From: Mesostigma viride
Taxonomy: Eukaryota; Streptophyta; Mesostigmatophyceae; Mesostigmatales; Mesostigmataceae
DNA length: 24,208 nucleotides
Assembly (NCBI GenBank): GCA_009746045.1
Contig: RPFO01000667.1
Coordinates: 5,730,719 to 5,754,926 of the forward strand
Reading direction: 5' to 3'
Of the stretch, positions 12,701-19,027 are shown piece after piece. A program made the translations under genes and the position numbers. Below the pieces are notes generated by a model. It did no database searches. It had not been told where the DNA came from and saw nothing but the letters and a program-made list of their open reading frames with translations. Numbering within the stretch: the first letter of the stretch is position 1; every line of letters starts with the position of its first letter.

Positions 12701-13062
12701 AGGCACAGATAGCTCCGGCCGCTGACGAGCGCCACCTCGTAAATCAGCCAGCGGTCCGCCAGGTGGTCGTACAGGGTGTAGCCGGACCCGACAAAGGGTC
12801 CCGTGCGGCAGGGCGTGTTGGAGCGGTGGAATTGGGTCAGGAAGGAGGCCTTCACTTGGCGCCAGGGCTCGCGGGTATAAACCACGTACAGGGACCGGTT
12901 GAAGGAGGAGCGCGTGATGGCAACGGCATGGTCGGGGCCGAGAGCAAACCCTGGCATGGGGGGGATGCCCCCTTGACCTCGCACGCTGACGAGGAGAGTT
13001 GGGGAGGTGACTGTCGCGGACGCGGCTCGCGTGTGTTGTGGGGTGTCGACAAGAGCAGCCAT
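469..13062 (-). CDS. Multi-exon modular extracellular-type protein: propeller-like module, three Cys-rich repeats, start of a second propeller-like module (3' end outside window)
   Basis: Eight exons joined on the minus strand: 13062 (or 13010)-12490, 12189-12010, 10095-9895, 7863-7452, 6683-6512, 2175-2035, 1336-1230 and 619-469. All introns are GT-AG and the phases agree throughout (0,0,0,1,2,2,1). Exons 1-4 give a module of about 440 residues with landmarks I recall from a family of secreted bacterial and algal proteins: G-G-I-P-P...G-P-D-H, Y-D-x-L-A-D-R-W, P-D-A-Y-Y, DRANLLAG, Y-L-E-L-W, F-D-A-N-x-C, R-S-Y-G-T-H, R-W-V-E-L-R, G-N-M-A-L-G-Y-S and F-P-D-C. Exons 5-7 add 24 cysteines in x-F-C-D-G-x-E-x-C type repeats. 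Exon 8 restarts the propeller-like module. No signal peptide is visible, so 5' exons are probably missing. A cell-surface or extracellular role is inferred; no enzymatic function is assigned. Confidence 0.82.
887..965. repeat. 27-bp tandem repeat, three copies
   Basis: Units starting at 887, 914 and 941 share the core CGTACAGTGAACATTTAGCA with one or two substitutions. They lie in intron 7 of the large minus-strand gene. The 10-mer TACAGTGAAC recurs in other introns of the gene. The rest of intron 7 (620-1229) shows nothing recognisable. Confidence 0.85.
1230..1336 (-). CDS. Exon 7: third Cys-rich repeat
   Basis: Phase 2 entry from acceptor CACGTGCAG (ending 1337), giving G-V-F-C-D-G-T-E-T-C, then D-V-C-V-A-G-A-P-P-C, S-T-C-N-E-G-T-D-S-C-E. 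Six cysteines in 35 codons. It is the cleanest copy of the repeat. The donor GTGATT at 1229 leaves phase 1, which matches the acceptor phase of exon 8. An alternative GTAATT donor lies 7 bases further on, but its phase would not fit exon 8. Confidence 0.82.
1424..1531. repeat. Direct repeat of about 30 bp, 79 bp apart, in intron 6
   Basis: The segment beginning GGGGAGGTAAGAAATAG at 1424 recurs at 1503 as GGGGAGGTAGGAAATAG, both followed by TTTGGGTGAGC. A weaker trace (GGGGTGAGCCAAAAACCA) lies at about 1378. The remainder of intron 6 (1337-2034) shows no gene. Confidence 0.8.
1989..2008. repeat. C20 homopolymer (G20 on the coding strand of the large gene)
   Basis: Twenty consecutive C on the plus strand. 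On the minus strand it is a G20 run that begins 26 bases inside intron 6, just past the exon 6 donor. Length may be imprecise, as for any homopolymer in an assembly. Confidence 0.95.
2035..2175 (-). CDS. Exon 6: second Cys-rich repeat, symmetric phase-2 exon
   Basis: A 141-bp exon, phase 2 in and phase 2 out, acceptor GTGTGCAG ending 2176, donor GTGCGT starting 2034. It reads L-F-C-D-G-E-E-L-C, Q-C-V-P-A, P-P-C-L-E-D-R-C, K-C-L-Q-C and D-C-D-N-G, with eight cysteines. Joined to exon 5 the junction restores N-G-L-F-C-D-G, the expected continuation of one repeat into the next. The intron before it is 4.3 kb. The donor lies 26 bp from a run of 20 G on the minus strand (1989-2008). Confidence 0.88.
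2797..2868. repeat. 18-bp tandem repeat, four copies
   Basis: Four exact copies of TGTCTACAGTGAACTTCT in intron 5. The unit is a multiple of three, which keeps two plus-strand frames and one minus-strand frame open. That openness is a by-product of the repeat and not coding evidence. Confidence 0.97.
3018..3119. repeat. 34-35 bp tandem repeat, three copies
   Basis: Copies start at 3018, 3053 and 3087. Each begins TCAACTT(T/C)GCAGGGGTC and continues into (T/A)TCAGCAACGTTA. They are diverged by a few substitutions and sit in intron 5. Confidence 0.9.
3241..3739. repeat. (CT)n microsatellite interrupted by C runs
   Basis: About 500 bp of CT dinucleotides broken by C8-C22 runs and occasional CTGTCT or CCGTCT units. 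All frames on both strands stay largely open (Ser/Leu on plus, Arg/Glu on minus), so long open frames here are artefacts. Intron 5. Confidence 0.98.
3947..4112. repeat. 53-bp tandem repeat, three copies plus a partial
   Basis: Units start at 3947, 4000 and 4053, with a truncated fourth at 4106. Each begins CTCA(G/A)GGAACCA and ends GATATGGTCAGATGCTATCC. Upstream, 3760-3946 holds decayed relatives (CTCAGGGAACCA and CTCAAGGAACCA with ATAACA motifs), so the array is older and longer than the clean part. Intron 5. Confidence 0.95.
4468..6189. repeat. 1,722-bp (GTCA)n tetranucleotide satellite
   Basis: About 430 consecutive GTCA units with no visible interruption. On the plus strand the unit has no stop in any frame, producing artefactual Ser-Val-Ser-Gln open frames of more than 600 codons. 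On the minus strand TGA occurs in all frames. It lies in intron 5 between exons 5 and 6 of the large gene. Flanks are unique: a T-rich stretch with an ATTTTGGG junction on the left and TTGGATCCCGCG on the right. True copy number could differ from the assembly. Confidence 0.99.
6512..6683 (-). CDS. Exon 5: first Cys-rich repeat
   Basis: Enters in phase 1 (the G left by exon 4 plus AG makes Glu) from acceptor CCCCGCAG ending at 6684. It leaves in phase 2 at donor GTAGGT (6511). Ten cysteines in 56 codons: C-S-T-D-V-D-C-N-D-G-Q-Y-C, then D-G-E-C, L-L-C-R-Y-G-D-Y-C, D-A-C-V-S-C and A-N-C-S-N-G. This is the C-x5-C-x-D-G-x-x-C style repeat common in secreted bacterial and algal proteins and presumably disulphide bonded. 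A long C-rich tract (about 6690-6735 on the minus strand) serves as the pyrimidine tract. Confidence 0.9.
6875..7456 (-). repeat. Irregular array of splice-donor-like motifs in intron 4
   Basis: Read on the minus strand, the sequence around the genuine exon 4 donor (CGGAGGTGAGGGCCTTGAG) recurs in part about ten times through the intron. Approximate plus-strand starts are 7438 (the real one), 7412, 7352, 7330, 7280, 7217, 7183, 7103, 7079, 6902 and 6875. Copies near 7438, 7412, 7183 and 7079 are also linked to an A-CAAGCT or CAGCAAGCT flank. Spacing is irregular, 20-80 bp. The intron runs 6684-7451. Confidence 0.75.
7452..7863 (-). CDS. Exon 4: C-terminal part of propeller-like module
   Basis: Runs from acceptor CTCCCAG (ending 7864) for 137 codons plus one base to the donor GGAG|GTGAGG at 7452/7451. 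It reads G-V-R-W-V-E-L-R (residues 3-9), then G-N-M-A-L-G-Y-S-V (43-51), Y-P-S-V-Y-Y-T-G-R (59-67), P-L-G-T-M, D-P-R-D-G-C-T-F and closes R-F-P-D-C. These are the hallmarks of the end of this module in other secreted proteins (RWYELR, GNIALGYS, YPSIRYTGR, PLGT, DP.D.CTFW, F.FP.C). A C-rich tract (7866-7910 on the minus strand) precedes the acceptor. The G-rich plus-strand open frames over this exon are shadows. Confidence 0.92.
8000..8227. repeat. 57-bp tandem repeat, four copies
   Basis: Units start at 8000, 8057, 8114 and 8171 and are nearly identical (GAAGATAGCCAAAAGCACC... to ...TTTTCTTTGGTGTCGT). The last copy loses its final bases. 57 is 19 codons, so frames on both strands stay open across the array. 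The array is in intron 3. There are no spacers, so it is not CRISPR-like. Confidence 0.97.
8302..8400. repeat. 40-44 bp degenerate tandem repeat, three copies
   Basis: GAGAGAGGCC recurs at about 8302, 8347 and 8387, with TATGAT(C)AG/AAG-(G/A)CGTC and CACT/AACTA between copies. It lies 75 bp beyond the 57-bp array in the same intron. Confidence 0.8.
8982..9015. repeat. 18-bp tandem duplication
   Basis: TACATCG(T/C)TCACTGTACG at 8982 and 9000. It contains GTTCACTGTA, the reverse complement of the TACAGTGAAC motif found in the arrays of introns 5 and 7. The remainder of 8400-9750 in intron 3 shows no gene. A CCCCGG-rich stretch lies at 9240-9265 and two AATAAAG motifs near 9617-9645. Confidence 0.85.
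9755..9926 (-). repeat. 50-bp tandem duplication covering an exon end and its splice donor, plus a decayed third copy
   Basis: Copies at 9827-9876 and 9877-9926 differ at two of 50 positions. The upstream copy on the minus strand contains the last 32 bases of exon 3 and the donor CAG|GTACGA (9895/9894). The other copy is entirely intronic but keeps an identical CAG|GTACGA at 9845/9844. A third, diverged copy with the same AACCAGGTAC core lies at 9755-9794. Confidence 0.93.
9895..10095 (-). CDS. Exon 3: propeller-like module continued
   Basis: Sixty-seven codons, phase 0 at both ends, acceptor GGCAG (ending 10096) to donor CAG|GTACGA at 9895/9894. It reads L-P-I-S-E-F-D-A-N-V-C, then N-V-P-C-F-S-Q-P, then Q-L-A-Y-R-S-Y-G-T-H-D-A, ending T-N-V-G-A-N-Q. 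The order FDANLCG, C(I/F).QP, YRLAYRNFGTHE is what I recall for the third quarter of the family, so it bridges exons 2 and 4 precisely. The last 32 bases plus the donor belong to a 50-bp tandem duplication (9827-9926) that makes a second identical donor at 9845/9844. Use of that second donor would add 50 nt and break frame with exon 4. Confidence 0.9.
10297..10372. repeat. 18-bp tandem repeat, four copies plus a partial
   Basis: Units of GGTAATAGCCACTATAGC start at 10297, 10315, 10333 and 10351 with one or two substitutions. Intron 2. Confidence 0.95.
10406..10527. repeat. 55-bp tandem repeat, two copies plus a partial
   Basis: GTGACCACTATGGTGACCAA begins at 10406 and 10461; a third partial copy (GTGACCACTACGTG) begins at about 10516. 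Each unit is internally near-palindromic (GGTGACC...GGTGACC and CCACCATGG). It adjoins the 18-bp array on its right. Intron 2. Confidence 0.88.
10885..11132. repeat. Composite tandem array with 46-bp and 74-bp units (A-B-B-A)
   Basis: The core TGCACACC(T/A)TGCCTCACGTC through CCCCCGTGCACCA starts at 10885, 10931, 11005 and 11079, with a final partial at 11125. Intervals are 46, 74, 74 and 46. The 74-bp units carry an extra stretch with ACACAGGAACCATGTGCACG, while the 46-bp units end in TTAGG(T/C)AC. Intron 2. Confidence 0.95.
11322..11717. mobile_element. 396-bp MITE-like element with 21-bp terminal inverted repeats
   Basis: The left end TAGACCCCTTCTGAGACACCG (11322-11342, ending one base past the 20 shown by TAGACCCCTTCTGAGACACC) and the right end 11697-11717 are inverted repeats with a single mismatch. 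Sub-terminal similarity continues patchily (CCGC(A/G)CTAAAC... near both ends). Inside are a perfect 20-bp inverted repeat (11354-11373 with 11401-11420) and a second palindrome around 11575-11610. GC content is higher than in the flanks. No transposase frame exists, so it would be non-autonomous. The target duplication is unclear: TA or a short AT-rich duplication is possible. It sits in intron 2 of the large gene. Confidence 0.72.
11354..11420. repeat. Perfect 20-bp inverted repeat with 27-bp loop
   Basis: CGACCCGTCTTATGCACCGC at 11354-11373 pairs without mismatch with 11401-11420. It lies inside the 396-bp inverted-repeat element. Either a structural part of that element or a nested insertion. 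Confidence 0.95.
12010..12189 (-). CDS. Exon 2: middle of propeller-like module
   Basis: Sixty codons in phase 0 at both ends, from the acceptor CTTCCAG (ending 12190) to the donor CAG|GTGAGG at 12010/12009. It reads G-F-M-P-S-H-M-H-G-L, then F-I-R-Q-V-D-D-E, then D-Y-L-E-L-W-Q-L, ending N-W-T-Q. The family usually has a G-x-L-P-A-D-L-D-G segment, F-x-R-x-V-D-D, and L-E-I-W-x-F-H-V at these places in this order, which supports the join to exon 1. The donor is followed by two further GTGAGG copies and then a G-rich tract at 11934-11970. Intron 1 (12190-12489) is short and holds only a 14-bp direct repeat (12225-12238 and 12284-12297). Confidence 0.85.
12490..13062 (-). CDS. Exon 1: N-terminal half of propeller-like module
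   Basis: Open for 191 codons from the ATG at 13062 to a donor GTAATT after 12490. Numbered from that ATG, G-G-I-P-P lies at residues 31-35, the L-G-P-D-H turn at 41-45, Y-D-H-L-A-D-R-W at 98-105, M-P-D-A-Y-Y-L-S at 144-151 and the D-R-A-N-L-L-A-G stretch at 164-171. Typical members of the family carry the same order: PP(D/M)..G(A/L)GP.H, then YD..ADRW, then PD(G/A)YY, then DR..ML.G. The first 17 codons look unrelated and have no signal peptide. An acceptor at 13012-13011 (exon start 13010) would enter in phase 1, exactly like exon 8, so 13062 may not be the true start. A donor GTGACG six bases upstream is an alternative to GTAATT. Confidence 0.85.
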
Positions 13063-13194
13063 GTGTGGTGATATTAGGTAAAATGTTTTAATGTGTGGAA
13101 ATATGCGTGGTAATATGTAGAAATAAATAGTAGCGTGTAGTCATATGCGGTAATGTGTAGAAAATTATCTGCGGTATTGTGCAGTACATGATCT

Positions 13195-14029
13195 GCGGTA
13201 ATGTGCGGTAATGTGCGGTAATGTGCGGTAATGTGCGGCAATGTGCGGCAATGTGCGGTAATGTGCGGTAATGTGCGGTAATGTGCGGTAATGTGCGGTA
13301 ATGTGCGGTAGTGAGCGGTAATGTGCGGTAACGTGCGGTAGTGTGCGGTAACGTGAGGTAACGTGCGGTAATGTGAGGTAACGTGCGGTAATCTGAGGTA
13401 ATGTGCGGTAATGTGCGGTAATGTGCGGTAATGTGAGGTAACGTGCGGTAATGTGCGGTAACGTGCGGTAATGTGAGGTAACGTGCGGTAGTGTGCGGTA
13501 ACGTGCGGTAATGTGCGGTAATGTGAGGTAACGTGCGGTAATCTGAGGTAATGTGCGGTAATGTGCGGTAACGTGCGGTAACGTGAGGTAATGTGCGGTA
13601 ATGTGCGGTGATGTGCGGAATGTGAGGTAACGTGCGGTAATGTGAGGTAACGTGCGGTAATGTGAGGTAACGTGCGGTAACGTGCGGTAGTGTGCGGTAA
13701 CGTGCGGTAATGTGCGGTAATGTGAGGTAACGTGCGGTAATCTGAGGTAATGTGCGGTAATGTGCGGTAACGTGCGGTAATGTGCGGTAATGTGCGGTGA
13801 TGTGCGGAATGTGAGGTAACGTGCGGTAATGTGAGGTAACGTGCGGTAATGTGAGGTAACGTGCGGTAATGTGCGGTAATGTGCGGTAATGTGCGGTAAT
13901 GTGAGGTACTGTGCGGTAATGTGAGGTAACGTGCGGTAATGTGAGGTAACGTGCGGTAATGTGAGGTAACGTGCGGTAATGTGCGGTAATGTGAGGTAAC
14001 GTGCGGTAATGTGAGGTAACGTGCGGTAC
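13195..14029. repeat. 10-bp minisatellite (GCGGTAATGT), about 83 units with higher-order blocks
   Basis: Units vary at two positions (GCGG/GAGG, AATG/AACG), giving a mosaic. Rare variants mark longer blocks: GGTGATGTGCGGAATG occurs at 13607 and again 189 bp later at 13796, and AATCTGAGG occurs near 13390, 13540 and 13739. The segment 13080-13194 contains more decayed units (GTGGTAATATG, GCGGTATTGTG), so the array fades out towards exon 1. Thirty bases are three units and ten codons, which produces a long stop-free minus-strand frame from 14102 to 13074. I do not regard that frame as a gene. Confidence 0.97.
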
Positions 14030-14102
14030 TTATGTAGAATATTGTGGGGCTGGCATCAAGAAACAAGTCATCGCACGACCTTCCATTATAACAAGCAAGC
14101 AC

Positions 14103-17100
14103 TTTCCTAAGTTCCTACTACAAAAACAGCATGAAGCTTATACGATAATCACTAGGGCGTGGCAAATCAGCTCTTATATATTCTGCCTAATCTCATAGAT
14201 ACCAGATGCTTCTTATAAGAGGAAGAGGCTTACCCCATAACCACAATGGTTGTGAGATGCGTGAAACGGCAAGGTCATGCCTGAATGCTGGGCGCCAGGC
14301 ATATCCTGGCATGCGCCATGCTCACACACAAGCCTGAGTATCTTGTGATATATTGAGCCAACATTGCACTACATTCATGATGAACTGTCCGAATCATTCA
14401 CCGCGGCAAACAGGCCCGATCAATGCCAAAATTTGCCGGTCGAAAGCCAGCCAAGTATCCAGCAAACTATGCTCTAGTCTAGATCAGCTGCTGAAGGTTT
14501 TCTTGAGCCCGCAGAGGTGGCGCCCCAGCCTGCAAGGTGCAGCTGTCAGACAGCAGAATCACCTTACGCAAACGTACGAACATAAGCTAGGCACACAGGC
14601 AAGCCCATGGGCGAGATTTTCACAGAAGAACTCGACTTTCTTGCGGGTATTAATGGCTATCGAAGCAAAGCGGGGTGCGCGCCACGAGCATGATTATCAA
14701 CGTTCATTACCTTGGGATGACGCGCCCGTGATCAATACCAGCTGAGTGACAACGACAAGCACTAGAGCGGCCAAGCGGCGGTACCGGCCCATGTCGAAAG
14801 GAACCCGCGAGCTCCTTTGAGACGTATCTGCTCCATCAAAAGGCTTCGGCATTGTGCACCTGGTCCCCGCTGGCGGCCAGGCAGGCCTAGTTAGCTGCGC
14901 GCAATATACTTCTTACCGGCGCGCGGTGGCATGAATATAATTTAAAACAGAACTATTAGGCCGACGTATATAACAAATCTTAGGAATGTTCAAAACCCAG
15001 CTGCGAATTACGTAACCCGGCCACGAACGGCGTTGTTCCACTCCCGTTGGTCGGCCTATAAGCGAGACTAGTATAAGCTCGGCCAATCCAGCTAACTCCC
15101 CCGGCCCGCGCGGCTCTATATGTAGGCGGCTGACGTCGGAACTCGATCGTGGCAAACAAAGAGGACAACTATTACGGCGCCGGTGGCCAATTACCTACGC
15201 CAGGCGGAATTCTTTGTACAGCAGAAAAAAATTGCAGGTTCTGGATTCGATGCGAGAAGCCGCCCATACAACATTATTCATACACCTCTCCGGTAAAGAG
15301 GCTTTTGCGCTGTTGGGCGGTCGCCAGAGGCCCAGGACCAGGCTGTTTAATATGCACTGCTTCAACTCCGTGTTGCTGTTTAATGTGCACTGTTTTTAGC
15401 TGTGGGCCGGGCCCGTCGCTTTACGTGCCTTAGGTTTTAGCGACGTCACTTGGCAGGTACAGGAGCAGTGGCAGACTGGCACGTGGCGCGTACGTCACAT
15501 TAATCCCATCATGATGATATAAATTATAAAATGGCCTAGATCTAGCCACGTGTCATACTTTAAGAACTGCTCGCTGTGGCGGGCTGACAGGCGACAGCAG
15601 TTATACGCAGGCATAAGTAAAAGTCAACACTCCCGGCCAGTTAGGCTCGAAACACACGCCCTGATCAAGCATGCTGTTTCCGGCCCCACCGTCTAGGTCA
15701 TCTAGTCGCTCTACACGTAAGCCAGCCATAATTTCAATGCGCAAGGCTACACATTTCCATCACCATTCATCTTCATCATCCTGAACGACTCGAACACGCG
15801 GACAAGATAACGGCAGGCTCGAGCTACCATGGTCCGGATTCTCCCGATTTCTGGCCTGCGCTGGTTGTCTCCTTGATAAGTAAAAGTCAATTCCAGTGGT
15901 GCGGAATATTCCTCGCGTGCTGATCGATGAAGTTTTGAGTTATGACCCCACTCACCCCAGTTCTCATGTGACGTCGACCTGACTCACCCACCTAATGCAC
16001 TTCTTGTTCAGCATCGGCCATCGCCTAAGGCTAAGGTCATGAGAAGCAATCGACTGACGTTGGCGGTGCCTGGGTCATTGATGGACAACAGAACAAGAGC
16101 TGAAGATGTAATTAACAAGGTTTTCTAAGGTTGATGCATTACGCACCCCACGTGACGGCACCCCTGCATCTAACGGCCCTGACGGCAGTCGGCGTCCCTG
16201 CGACCAAAGACCACGACTCCACGACCTGTCCAACATGCATTAATTACCCATTATACAGTTATAAGAGTACGTTATTTGTCGAGATCAGAACCCATAATGG
16301 ATGAGAGCATGCATGGCCAACGGTTGGTCCTGCCTCTGCCGGGCGTGGGAATAAAATTGAACGAACGGCTGAGATGAGCGCGGCGGAAGATATTGCACAA
16401 GACATGCAAATTGCAGCTCGACTCCGACTGCTAGACGCAGTAAGCAAATTGCGAAGGGATGTCATCACTGCTGTTTTCAGTGCTAGTGCCTCTATCGCAG
16501 AGCCGTCATGACCAGCTTCGGAACCGCGTGGTTTGATCAATGCGCCGCTTGGACAAAGTTTGTGCAGTATTCTTTTTATTCATTCTTGCAGTCAACATTC
16601 TGTCGCATCCCCAGCTGTCGACGCCGAGTAAATAATTCCCGGCAACTATGATGTTCCTGGCCACCCCAGTACCCGATTGGAACTGGCGTACGGTAAGGGC
16701 TCATTGTCCTTAACCAATGAGCACTCGTAACGCAGAAAACCGCATTCGCCCCATGTGGGAAGTACCACATCGAGTGGCTCGCAATAACGGTACAAGCGTC
16801 CGCAGTAGCCCGAAGGCATTTGCTGGTCACGGAGGACGCCTCTGCCTTGATACGCCGTCGTAGTGTGCCAACGTCTCCGAGCGCAGATGCAGCACATGCG
16901 CAGCAACAGGTTAGCCGTCCTCAGCGACAATGTCACCAAGTACCCGTAGTGGTCAAAATCACTTTGCGTCTAATTACTTCGCGACTCCAAAACAAGGTGC
17001 AATATATAGTTTGCGACCCAAAACAAAGGCAAAGTTTTAGGTTTTCGAGGGCCGATCAACTTGTTTGTGGTCAGTGGCTTAATTGGGTCTCACCGACTTC

Positions 17101-17600
17101 ATATCCCTTGGCCCCCTCTCCATGTAAACCAACTACCCACCTGAGTAGTTTGATTGATCCGTTGGGAAGCATAAATTAATTAGGAACATAACTCCGTTGG
17201 GAGTATCTGTAGTAGCACATAGCCCAGAGAGGGGGCATATGAGCCTATAATACATTCTAAGCTACTTCCTGCAAGGGTGGGAATGTAAACGACCCTTGCT
17301 CTAGGTGCCCCAGGACACCTGCAGCCCCATGATCTATCGAGCTATGCCCAGCTAAGGGGGATCCTGTCATGGGGGGGAAGATCATGCAGCATAGCTATAC
17401 AAGAGCTAGGGCATGGCTTCTCAGCAGAGAGTGACTCCCAGCATGGGCACTGCATAATGAAATAAAGCTAGGCATCATCTGGAGTGTGGCTCATCATAGG
17501 CACACATGTGCATGACTAAAAATGGTAGGCCTCAGCTGGTATAGTGCCTGTAGTAGGCGGGCATATGTACAAGGCCACGGTCTAACTATTCTACACTACT
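14103..17600. other. Spacer with no recognisable gene
   Basis: I see no recognisable protein, RNA gene or long repeat in this 3.5-kb stretch. Minor features: an imperfect repeat GTTTAAT(A/G)TGCACTG at about 15346 and 15378; AGTAAAAGTCAA at about 15616 and 15880; and a 45-codon plus-strand frame at 16374-16511 whose product is Ala-rich and helix-like (M-S-A-A-E-D-I-A-Q-D-M, then R-L-L-D-A-V-S-K-L-R-R). That frame is too short to call. 5' exons of the large minus-strand gene could lie here undetected. Confidence 0.6.
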
Positions 17601-17614
17601 GCTGCTGTATTCCC

Positions 17615-19027
17615 CTAGGCTGGGGCGTCTGGGGTCGCTGGGGCCGCGGTGGTCGAGGGGGTCGCGTGCCAGGGCTTGTGGCCGACGTAGTAGATGGCCG
17701 CCCCCTTCCAGGACACCGGCTGGCCCGCCTTGGTCTGCCGGAGCTGGAGGTAGGTCGGCCATAGCTCCCGTCGCCGTTGTTGCTGCGCCAGGGTCAAGTC
17801 TTCGTCCACGGTGAAGGGAGTGTTCTCGAGCCGCTTGCGGCGTACGTCTGAGAAACGAAATCTTGTCCGATGGGCTCTCATCAAAGATGAGAAGAAGCGG
17901 AGGCGCCCCTGCCTTACCCCGCGCGCGGGGGAGGCGGTGGGCGGTCAGCTTAATCTCACCAAGAAGGCCCATGCGTGCAAGGATTTTGCTCTCAAACGCA
18001 CGTGCAAGCTTCTCGGAATTCTCACCTTCCTCCATGTCGAAGTTCTTGACGATGGCGTTGAGGCTGCGCTTGGCGAGCTCGATCGGCCTCCTCGCGGAGG
18101 TCAAGCGTCTGCCGCTGGAGCTGGGCTAGCTGCGACGGCGGAGGTGCATGGTGGAGGTGGTGTGCTGCTTAAGCATGTCCGCCCAGGTCGTGATGGGAGG
18201 AGCATCGCCGGCCAGGCCAGCAGGGGCTGGCTTGGCGGCAATGTCCTTCACCGCCTGGGCGGTGAGGCCTGCGGTGTTCTGCGGGACCTCGATAGCGATG
18301 GCATTGTCCTTAAGACGCTGGTCGATGTCGCGGAGCTGGGCGGTGATGGCCGGTCGGAGGTGGGGGTGGTGGCGGTGGAGGAGGCGAGGAGGATGGAGGT
18401 GGCGGTGGAGATGGTGGGGAGCTCAGCAGCCAGCATGCCGCCCATTGCCGCCACATCTGTGGCAAGGGGGGTCACGTGCTGCTCGAAAGCTTCACTCGCA
18501 AGGGGGGCGCGGACGATGGATTCTGTCGCAACGGTGGGGGGCGGTGGTGGGGGAGCCCAGATCTCGATGTCGGAGCGCCCGAGGAGGGAGCAGAGGGCGA
18601 AGTGTTGGAGCTTGGGGCGATTCATGCGGGTAATTCGCGGGAGATCCTCGACGGGGTCGGCAGGCAGGCCACCTGGCCAGCGGCCGCGGTTGTGGGAGCA
18701 CAGGTGCGAGCACAGGTCCATAAGCGAGGCGTACGTGCCGAAAAACACGTTTTCCATGAAGACTCCGGGACCGCGGTTCCAGAAGCCCGATATGCGTTGA
18801 TGTCAAAGGAGATCTCGTCCCAGTGCGGCTCGGCAGGGCGGCTGCGCTTGTGCTCTGGCGATGCAGATGGCAAGGCAAGCCCGGGGGGCTGGGCGAGCAC
18901 CAGTGCGCGACGTATAGTGTCACCGCTGCCTGCTGGACCTGATGGCGAAGCTGCAGCCGGAGCTGCAGATGTATTTTCATTGCCGAACGCAGCCTGGCGG
19001 CTGCGCTCGGCAATGCGTTGCGTCGAT
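17615..19027 (-). pseudogene. LINE-type ORF1-like relic, frameshifted
   Basis: A 1.4-kb GC-rich island whose minus strand reads as one protein only by changing frame at least four times. Pieces in order: R-S-R-P-A-E-P-H-W-D-E-I-S-F-D-I-N; M-E-N-V-F-F-G-T-Y-A and L-L-G-R-S-D-I-E-I-W-A (from 18757); D-I-D-Q-R-L-K-D-N-A-I and T-T-W-A-D-M-L-K; L-A-K-R-S-L-N-A-I-V and L-L-G-E-I-K-L-T-A-H-R (from 18104); and finally T-V-D-E-D-L-T-L-A-Q-Q-Q-R-R-R-E-L-W-P with stop at 17615. The V-D-E-D-L-T...R-R-E-L-W-P segment is typical of the C-terminal domain of ORF1 proteins of L1-like retrotransposons in plants and algae. No reverse transcriptase or endonuclease follows. The large plus-strand frames over it are shadows. 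A host gene with sequencing errors is the alternative. Confidence 0.65.

Noticed and set aside
12511-13071. 186-codon plus-strand frame
   Set aside because: Antisense shadow of exon 1, whose minus-strand product carries a full set of family landmarks.
13074-14102. 342-codon minus-strand frame of His-Tyr-Arg-Thr-Leu-Pro type repeats
   Set aside because: Stop-free because the 10-bp satellite repeats every 30 bases. The satellite fades continuously into non-coding sequence, and there is no domain outside the repeat.
17811-18800. 329-codon plus-strand frame
   Set aside because: Antisense shadow of the GC-rich ORF1-like relic. Its Gly/Arg/Val-rich product has no recognisable domain.
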